Shown: positions 58,409 through 64,000 of the stretch, piece by piece
Layout of the letters: every line of letters starts with the position of its first letter
Position numbering within the stretch: position 1 is the first letter of the stretch
DNA from: Tetracentron sinense
Lineage: Eukaryota > Streptophyta > Magnoliopsida > Trochodendrales > Trochodendraceae
Length of the DNA: 64,000 nt
NCBI GenBank assembly: GCA_015143295.1
Contig: CM026551.1
Location: 18,280,543-18,344,542, forward strand
Direction: 5' to 3'
Notes under the pieces: model-generated
What the model was told of the DNA's origin: nothing
Databases searched by the model: none
The model's input: only the letters and a program-made list of their open reading frames with translations
Made by a program: the position numbers and the translations under genes

Positions 58409-58907
58409 ATTATAGGAAACTAAACATTGAAAATGGTGTAGAGAAAAAGCTTACAATAGTTCGTGTAATTGACCTAAAAAGATCATACAGATCATGAAAG
58501 ACACTCAATTTTGCCAAAAATATAAAATATAGTAGGGAGAGATAAAGATTAAAAAACAATGAATAACTTAAGATTTAAAATTATTAAGATGAGAAAAAAC
58601 TTACATTAGTTCATATTTCTAAAACTCGTTGGCTCTCTGAAGGTAAGGTAAGTAAAAAGAGCTTTGTGGTTCGTTTTTAGAAGGAGAATAAGGTTTTAGA
58701 ATAGGGTTTAGGGGCATGGGTGCTCCTAGACAATACGTTCTTTAAAAAAAGAAAGCTGTTTTTTTTTTTTTAAATGGTGTCCAGTCAATATATATTGGTG
58801 TGCTCATAGCAACAACCATAATTTAAGTATTGGCTTTAATTTAAACATAAGCCAGTCGCTTGATTGGACTTGAATCATTACATTATAGGATGTGATTTTC
58901 TACCTTA

Positions 58908-59048
58908 ATATTTGGTTGCTGAGAAAATAAGTGAAAACATAACATGAAAAGAAAATTTTAGATTTCTAATACAATTCTTAGTTGGGGTTTGTCCAATTTT
59001 CTTTTCTTTCTTCTCTTTTCATTTATTTTCTTAGCAAATAAGCATTTG
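58908..59048. mobile_element. Harbinger/Tourist-like MITE, second copy
   Basis: TATTTGGTTGCTGAGAAAAT then AAGTGAAAACAT on the left and ATTTATTTTCTTAGCAAATA on the right form inverted arms like those of 4823-4969. The exact ends and TTA flanks are not clear. Confidence 0.45.
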
Positions 59049-59338
59049 GTAAGTGTTTGCCTCATTTGCCTATATAGGAATGGTTATTGCCCCAAAATGA
59101 ATTCATTTATGTGTTCCTTAGGCTGATCCCTTAAGCTCTTAGGTCAAACATAGGTAATTGATAAATTTTGAAAAAAAAAAAAAAAAAAGCTAACTTCTCC
59201 AACAGTAAGATGCTTAATCTATCACACATTCTTAGAGTGAAATTTAACTTTCCCAGCTTAAGGTGGTATTTTCTCTTTCTGCTTCAAAGTATTTGAGAAA
59301 CTTATGCAAGTACATGCATGAAATTACATATGCATATA

Positions 59339-59647
59339 CTAGCAGAAACCCCGTGCAATGCACGGGGTGTGAATAAAAAAATAAAAAATAATTCACAACA
59401 CTATCTCTCTATTCCTCTTATCAACGGTTGAGATTAGAGATACAATAGTGGAGGGAACAATCTCCTAAATGCCCTCTAATGGTATTTGAATTGAGAGGGA
59501 GAATAAAAGAGAGTTAACTGTTGAGATTAAAGAAGGGTGTAACGTGACATCATTAAAATATAACTCATAGATTCTTGGTATTGAAGATTGGAGAGTAAAG
59601 AAATGGGGTTCGGTGACACTTATTTCTTTATATTATAGTATAGGTGA
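59339..59647 (-). mobile_element. Short non-autonomous Helitron (309 bp)
   Basis: On the minus strand it begins TCACCTATACTATAATATAA (from 59647) and ends with hairpin CCCCGTGCATTGCACGGGG, then TTTCTG and CTAG (59342-59339), with a flanking T. The base before the TC is G rather than the expected A, so the 5' limit is a little less sure. It has no gene content. Confidence 0.68.
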
Positions 59648-59679
59648 CTAGTAATTTTTGGCTAAGGCACAAATGTTCT

Positions 59680-60712
59680 TAAATTAAATAATATAAGTTG
59701 AGAAATTTAGGTGGCTCCTCTTAAGTCAAAGGTGTCCTATGTCAGATGGAAAGATAAGCGACGGTCTGACTTGCCTCATGTGTTCAAAAGGTCCAAAATC
59801 AGTTGAGCATCTCCTCCTAAAGTGCCCTAATCACATCAGTTTGTCCTGAAATCCCTTTTGCTATTTGCATTCTCCTGTATATCCACATTAACTTGGTTGA
59901 CTAGTGGATCTCATGTGTGAACCAACCAATGAATATAAGTTGGGTTTAAGGGTGTGAGAATTTCGGAATGATGTCTTGCTCTTGGATGATGCTTATCACT
60001 TTGACCTAAAAAACTAATAACAACAATAATAATAATAATAATAATAATACCAACAGTTACCATGGCTCTCTCCGAGTTTCTATCTCCCCAAGTTGGGAAG
60101 TAGGTTGATATATTGTTGAGAGGTCAAGGTTCAAGTGATCATTCTACAACCAAAAGCAAAAAAAGAAAAACAGGAATATGACCAATGTCCATTTTTAAAG
60201 AAATTATAGTGGTTGAATGGTTAAAGAACAACTAAAAGGTGGCCTACTTGGTTTCACTAATTTTCAACCTATACCAATATTTTGGAATGAAATCTTATAT
60301 TGCATTCTTCATTTTCATAATTGATAAAGGTTGGAGCAAAGTTTGGCTAGAATTTGACTCCCTAGTGTTGGTCCATTTTCTCCGAGGAAAGAGTTCATTT
60401 ATTCCCTCTGAAACGTCCGCTGTTATGTTGGATGTTCGCCTCCTACTATCATCACTTCAAGATAGCATAGTTACTCACGTTCGTCAAGAGGGCAACAGTG
60501 AGGCCTATCACCTAGCTAGGTGAGCTCTTCGAGCATCCATACCAAGGATGAGAGATGTCACCCGATCAATTGTTGATTTTGTTAGGCCCCGGAGTTCATT
60601 CCCTTTCGACCTGGGAACCTTGTGACTGAAAGTTGTCTTTCCCTTGTTTTGGTTTATCTGTATGTCTCTTTGTAGCTCCTTTAATTATTTTCTAATCAAT
60701 CAAAAAAAAAAA
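59680..60712 (+). mobile_element. 5'-truncated L1 LINE: zf-RVT, RNase H-like tail, poly(A)
   Basis: The plus strand encodes a zf-RVT-like motif GLTCLMCSKGPKSVEHLLLK then CPNH (about 59765-59835). Further on comes the RNase H-like C terminus of plant L1 ORF2: KGWSKVWLEFDSLVLVHFLR, IVTHVRQEGNSEAYHLAR (60328-60520). A short 3'UTR then ends in A11 (60702-60712). Intervening sequence is eroded. It is followed directly by a SINE. Confidence 0.7.
60023..60049. repeat. (AAT)n microsatellite
   Basis: About nine AAT units. Confidence 0.9.
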
Positions 60713-60737
60713 TCGTTGAGTTGAAGATATATATGGG

Positions 60738-60921
60738 CTTGGGAAGCAATGCTTACTCCATTGGTAGTGTGTGCATGACACCACTCAAGTGGTCTAGGAT
60801 CCGGTCCTGAAAGGGTGTGAATGCTGAAATCTCCATCTACTCCTAACCGAACATATACTAACCTACGAATAAATACTAACCTACTAAGTAGGGTTGCAGC
60901 CTAATTGTGCGTCTTTAAAAA
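60738..60921 (+). mobile_element. tRNA-derived SINE
   Basis: This 184-bp element has an A-box-like TACTCCATTGGTAGTG and a degenerate B box GGATCCGGTCC. Its 3' part (GGGTTGCAGCCTAATTGTGC) matches that of the SINE at 62030. The target duplication GAAGATATATATGGG / GAAGATTATATGGG (60723-60737 and 60922-60935) differs by one base. Confidence 0.7.
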
Positions 60922-60924
60922 GAA

Positions 60925-61150
60925 GATTATATGGGATTAAAAACAAAATATAAAATACGAAATATATTTATTCTTCAACATGGTATCAGAGCGGGGTTAA
61001 ATATAGAAATTTAAACTTACTCAAATACCATGTCGAGATATTAATATATTCCGCATCACATTATGTAATATTTGAAAACTATTAATAAACTGCTAAAATT
61101 TTTGTCTACAAACGATGTGGGATTATTAAAAGAAGGTGATATAAACATGG
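60925..61150 (+). mobile_element. Possible LTR/TRIM fossil with primer-binding site
   Basis: TGGTATCAGAGC (60981-60992) is complementary to the 3' end of initiator Met-tRNA, the standard plant LTR-element primer site, and it follows a CA dinucleotide (LTR end). Downstream GATGTGGGATTATTAAA resembles TRIM sequence. The LTR limits are not resolved. Confidence 0.4.
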
Positions 61151-61803
61151 TGAACGATGAAAACTCTTCTTGAGGAAAGCTTGGCAACAATCATCTTTTG
61201 TAGCCTATGGTACAAAGAACCCATGGATTAGGCACCACTCTTGTAGTGCCTTGAATAGCTTAGAGTATTTTTTAGCCTTTGGCGTAGCTAGAAACAAGTG
61301 AAAGCTTAGAGAAAAGGCATAGGTCTTGGTTTTGGGATCCATCACCCACTTAGGTTGTGTATGAAACATGAGTCCATTTGGGGTGTGAAACATGGCACAC
61401 ATATCTTCAGTGCCCCCACTGATTTGAGTGTCACGTATACAAATCATGAAAATAAAAATTGTCAAAATCGATACGAAACAAGCAATATGTACAGATATCG
61501 GTAATTTCATGTATGATATTTATACTAATACGAAACGGGCGATACATATCGTTTATTAATTATTTATGTTCTAATCATTGTGTGATTGTAATTGTGTTTG
61601 CTACTTTGTTTTTGAGTCATTTCCCATGATTTTATATTTGATTCCTATAACTTATTTGATTTTTTGAAATTTAATTTGATTTTTTTCTTAAAAAATAAAG
61701 AATTATATGAATCGTCTGAAACCGATACCGAAACCGCTACGTATAGGTTTCGGTTGGGACCAATACATCCCCTAAAACCGTATTTTTAATCCTTAATACA
61801 AAT
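61151..61803. other. Unidentified sequence with a TATCG-rich repeat remnant
   Basis: A minus frame at 61510-61205 has no recognised domain. From about 61470 to 61800 paired CGATACGAAAC/ACCGATACCG motifs and the end TTTTTAATCCTT recall hAT-like MITEs of the TATCG type, but the ends and flanks are not clear. Confidence 0.35.
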
Positions 61804-62452
61804 CTAGCAAAAACCCCGTGCTATGCACAGGTGTGTCAATAATTAAAAAAATATATCGTTGAAATAACAAAGGATAATTTTTTTTAGTACATATATAAAA
61901 TAATTAAAAATATTTGTTGTTGAACTGACAAAGGATAATTTTTTTTTAAAAAGTACATATATTAAATAATCGGGTATAATAGAAGTTTTAACGAACATAA
62001 GAATTTGATTATTTAAAATGAATTAGAACACACCAGGGCTTTGTCCCAGTGGTAGTGTATCCCCTGCTTTGGGGGGAAGTACCGGGTTCCATTCCCGAGA
62101 GGGTGAGAATTTGTATATATTCTCCACCTGTCCACTAACTAAACAGATACTACAACACCTAACCAGCGTTGCGGCCTAAACGTATATCTCGTACCAAAAA
62201 AAAAAAGAATTATAACTTTTGATGGGTATGAGTGAACAATGACTACCAAGTTCGCTATCAATCTAATTCTTTTTTGTGTGTGTGTGTGAGAGAGAGAGAA
62301 ATGGAGAGGTGTGACACGAGAATCCATAGAGAAGTGGGAAGGTGTTGGTGATGGGTTACATTGTGCAAGGAAAAAAGGGGTATGATGACTTGACAAAATA
62401 GGGGGGAAAATGTCATTGAGGGGTGTCAAGTAGGCACCCTATTTCTTTTAGA
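61804..62452 (-). mobile_element. Helitron (about 0.65 kb), interrupted by a SINE
   Basis: On the minus strand it starts TCTAAAAGAAATAGGGTGCC (62452) and ends with CCTGTGCATAGCACGGGG, TTTTTG and CTAG (61807-61804). The flanking bases do not match the ideal A/T, so the ends are slightly eroded. A direct repeat (AACAAAGGATAATTTTTTTT / GACAAAGGATAATTTTTTTT) lies near the 3' end. The SINE at 62030-62206 is a later insertion. Confidence 0.55.
62030..62206 (+). mobile_element. tRNA-derived SINE with poly(A)
   Basis: This 177-bp element has an A box TGTCCCAGTGG (62042-62052), a B box GGGTTCCATTCCC (62084-62096), a 3' part GTTGCGGCCTAAACGTATAT and A11. The target duplication GAATTAGAAC / GAATTATAAC (62020-62029 and 62207-62216) matches at 9 of 10 positions. 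Confidence 0.82.
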
Positions 62453-62459
62453 GTGTCAA

Positions 62460-63625
62460 TGAGCCAGACTGTACTGTGGCTTGGCCGGATTAAATAGTTG
62501 GGCAGGCTTAGGTCTGGGCCGTTAGACTATACTTTTAATGGGGTTTGGCCCGATAACCCCGAATTACTAAAACCCTATTATATATTTTCCTTCTTATTCC
62601 TTAGATGGATTGGCCCGAGACCCCATCTTGATTTGATTAATAAGCGGGCTGGCCTGGATCGTTTATTAATTAATCAGGCCTAGTCACGGCCCAGCCTGAA
62701 CCCAACCCAACTTGTTGATATGATTGGAAGGAATGGAAATACCCGAGGTTCCCATTTTATAACCGAAAGGCAGCTCCTCATTGGTCCACGCCAGTTGGTG
62801 AGTATTTAAGAGGGGGGTGTTGGACCAATGAGGTCCAACCTTAGGTTTCTAAATGGATTTCATGGGTTCGTTAACTATTTTCCTTAATAATATTGGTGTT
62901 GTTGCTAATAATAACTAAAAGGTAAACCAAGAGACAATTGCTAAACATTAATATTGAGATGAGCTATGCTTAGTTAATTTTGTAGAAGATTTATTAATTA
63001 AATAAAATAATTAGAATTATGTTGATAATAATAACTAAGAGATAAATCAAGAGACAATTGCCAAACATTAATGACATGATAATAACCTAAAGAGTAAACC
63101 AAGAGATAATTGGATGAACACCAATGAGATGTTGTCACTTGCATGAACACCAATGAGATGTTGGCATAGTATGAAGCTACACGACATAACTATTAACCGT
63201 AGGTAAGCATTGCCAACTACAAGAAGACTTGTCTGCCCAAAATCGCTTCACCACAATAAGACTTTACACATAAATTAAAATTCAATTAAAAACTAAGCAA
63301 ACAGATGATCTACCCAAAATTAAGAAATTCAAGGGCATATATCTATATATTTGCCATCTCTTTCTCCAAAGAAGCCCATGTAACCATCTGGATGTTATAT
63401 ATGGTTATAAATCTATTCATTTGAACAATATAAAGATGAAGCATTGAGAAACTGATTAATTACAAATAAAATAAATCTTAAGCATATCTGTAATTAAAAA
63501 AAATTATCTATAATTGATGAACATAAATAAATAATTTTTATGTGACACGTTTTCAAGAGAAACTCCTTTCTTCCATAGTGCTACACACTTTAGGAGAAAC
63601 TCTATTAATCTGCTTTCAAATTAAG
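62460..63625. other. Intergenic, with local repeats
   Basis: At 62890-63180 segments AATAATAACTAANAGRTAAA, CAAGAGACAATTGC and GAACACCAATGAGATGTTG are repeated in tandem, imperfectly. GTTAACTATTTTCC near 62870 is shared with 56537. No gene is recognised. Confidence 0.45.
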
Positions 63626-64000
63626 CTACACATCTCTTGTCAACCAGAGATTTAAATAGACAACATCTGGCTTCTTAATCTCCTCCCTTGGCATTCTAAG
63701 TGTAATCGTAAGCACCCCATCTTCATCTCGGCCTCCACCAAATATGCTAAACTACCAAAGATCAACAGATGTCCTCAGTGCCGTTAACTTCTACTTGATT
63801 CACCTTCACCACTGTGCCTATATATGGTCCCAAAGAATAACAGTGCCTTGGCAGTCTAACTTTCCTTCTAGCCTGTACTGTGCTGTTAACAAAAGTATCT
63901 GTAAAAATCCAACCAAAAAATTCATTTGATGGGTACCGAAAGAATCCGTTGAGCTATTATTTGTGGTCGTTGCTCACGAAATCGCCTTTTCAGGTATTTT
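63626..64000 (-). pseudogene. Possible small-heat-shock (HSP20-like) remnant at the window edge
   Basis: On the minus strand a short frame ending at TAG (63628-63626) reads DEDGVLTITLRMPREEIKKP then DVVYLNLWLTRDV. This resembles the end of the alpha-crystallin domain and C-terminal tail of plant small heat-shock proteins (NGVLTITVPK-type). Sequence further upstream changes frame and is not clearly HSP20, so it is probably a decayed copy, or another protein. It runs to the window end. Confidence 0.3.

Larger units (their letters stand above)
57455..58817. mobile_element. DNA transposon (1.36 kb) with about 43-bp inverted repeats and 8-bp target duplication
   Basis: The left end GGGTACTGCTACAAGCACAC then CAATATTTACTAACTGGACA matches the inverted right end GGTTGTTGCTATGAGCACAC then CAATATATATTGACTGGACA. 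The flanking duplication ATAATTTA (57447-57454 and 58818-58825) is perfect. The 8-bp duplication suits hAT; the long terminal repeats would also fit a Mutator-like element. It has no coding capacity. It carries a MITE-like element (57706-58171) and a SINE (58227-58408) as later insertions. Confidence 0.72.

Noticed and set aside
60239-60523. Frame considered as a host RNase H protein
   Set aside because: Sequence, downstream poly(A) and upstream zf-RVT motif identify the C-terminal end of an L1 LINE.

Overview
The window is nuclear DNA from a flowering plant. Its genes have spliceosomal GT-AG introns and encode plant-type proteins: ribosomal protein L13, a PWWP-domain protein of the Arabidopsis At1g51745 type, and a small acidic protein. 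The space between and inside the genes is crowded with plant transposons: Helitrons, hAT elements, L1 and RTE LINEs, Copia, solo LTRs, tRNA-derived SINEs and MITEs. Two introns of about 16 kb in one gene indicate a sizeable, repeat-rich genome. The species cannot be fixed from the sequence.

Layout. 0-9.3 kb: a tandem pair of ribosomal protein L13 genes on the minus strand. One is complete (5653-8146, 207 aa, 4 coding exons plus a 5'UTR exon). The other has only its first coding exon and 5'UTR exon in the window (111-219 and from 1321). Between them lie a hAT-like MITE, a 279-bp Helitron with clear ends and a Harbinger-like MITE. 9.6-14.5 kb: Helitron 3' ends, a broken unidentified gene (10.7-11.6 kb) and local tandem duplications. 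14.6-15.1 kb: an intact single-exon gene for a 179-aa acidic protein with two MIM1-like motifs. 15.9-17.7 kb: a solo-LTR-like element with a 5-bp target duplication.

18.7-53.8 kb: one PWWP-domain gene on the plus strand, three coding exons, 846 aa. Its two introns, 16.5 and 16.1 kb, make up over 90% of the gene. Intron 1 holds two hAT-like elements with 8-bp target duplications, a decayed L1 LINE (minus), a Copia fossil and an RTE-like LINE. Intron 2 holds a nest: an L1 LINE is split by a solo LTR, which is itself split by a hAT transposon and by a second, oppositely oriented solo LTR of the same family. Target duplications at each level give the order of insertion. The hAT element is almost complete, with a 674-codon transposase reading interrupted once.

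53.8-64 kb: intergenic repeats. These include three SINEs with target duplications, a 1.36-kb element with about 43-bp inverted repeats that carries a MITE and a SINE, two Helitrons, an L1 3' end with poly(A), and a small-heat-shock-like remnant at the right edge. I saw no CRISPR array, operon or rRNA gene, and no new defence- or pathway-like gene system. The most informative content is the insertion history in the PWWP introns and the duplicated L13 locus.
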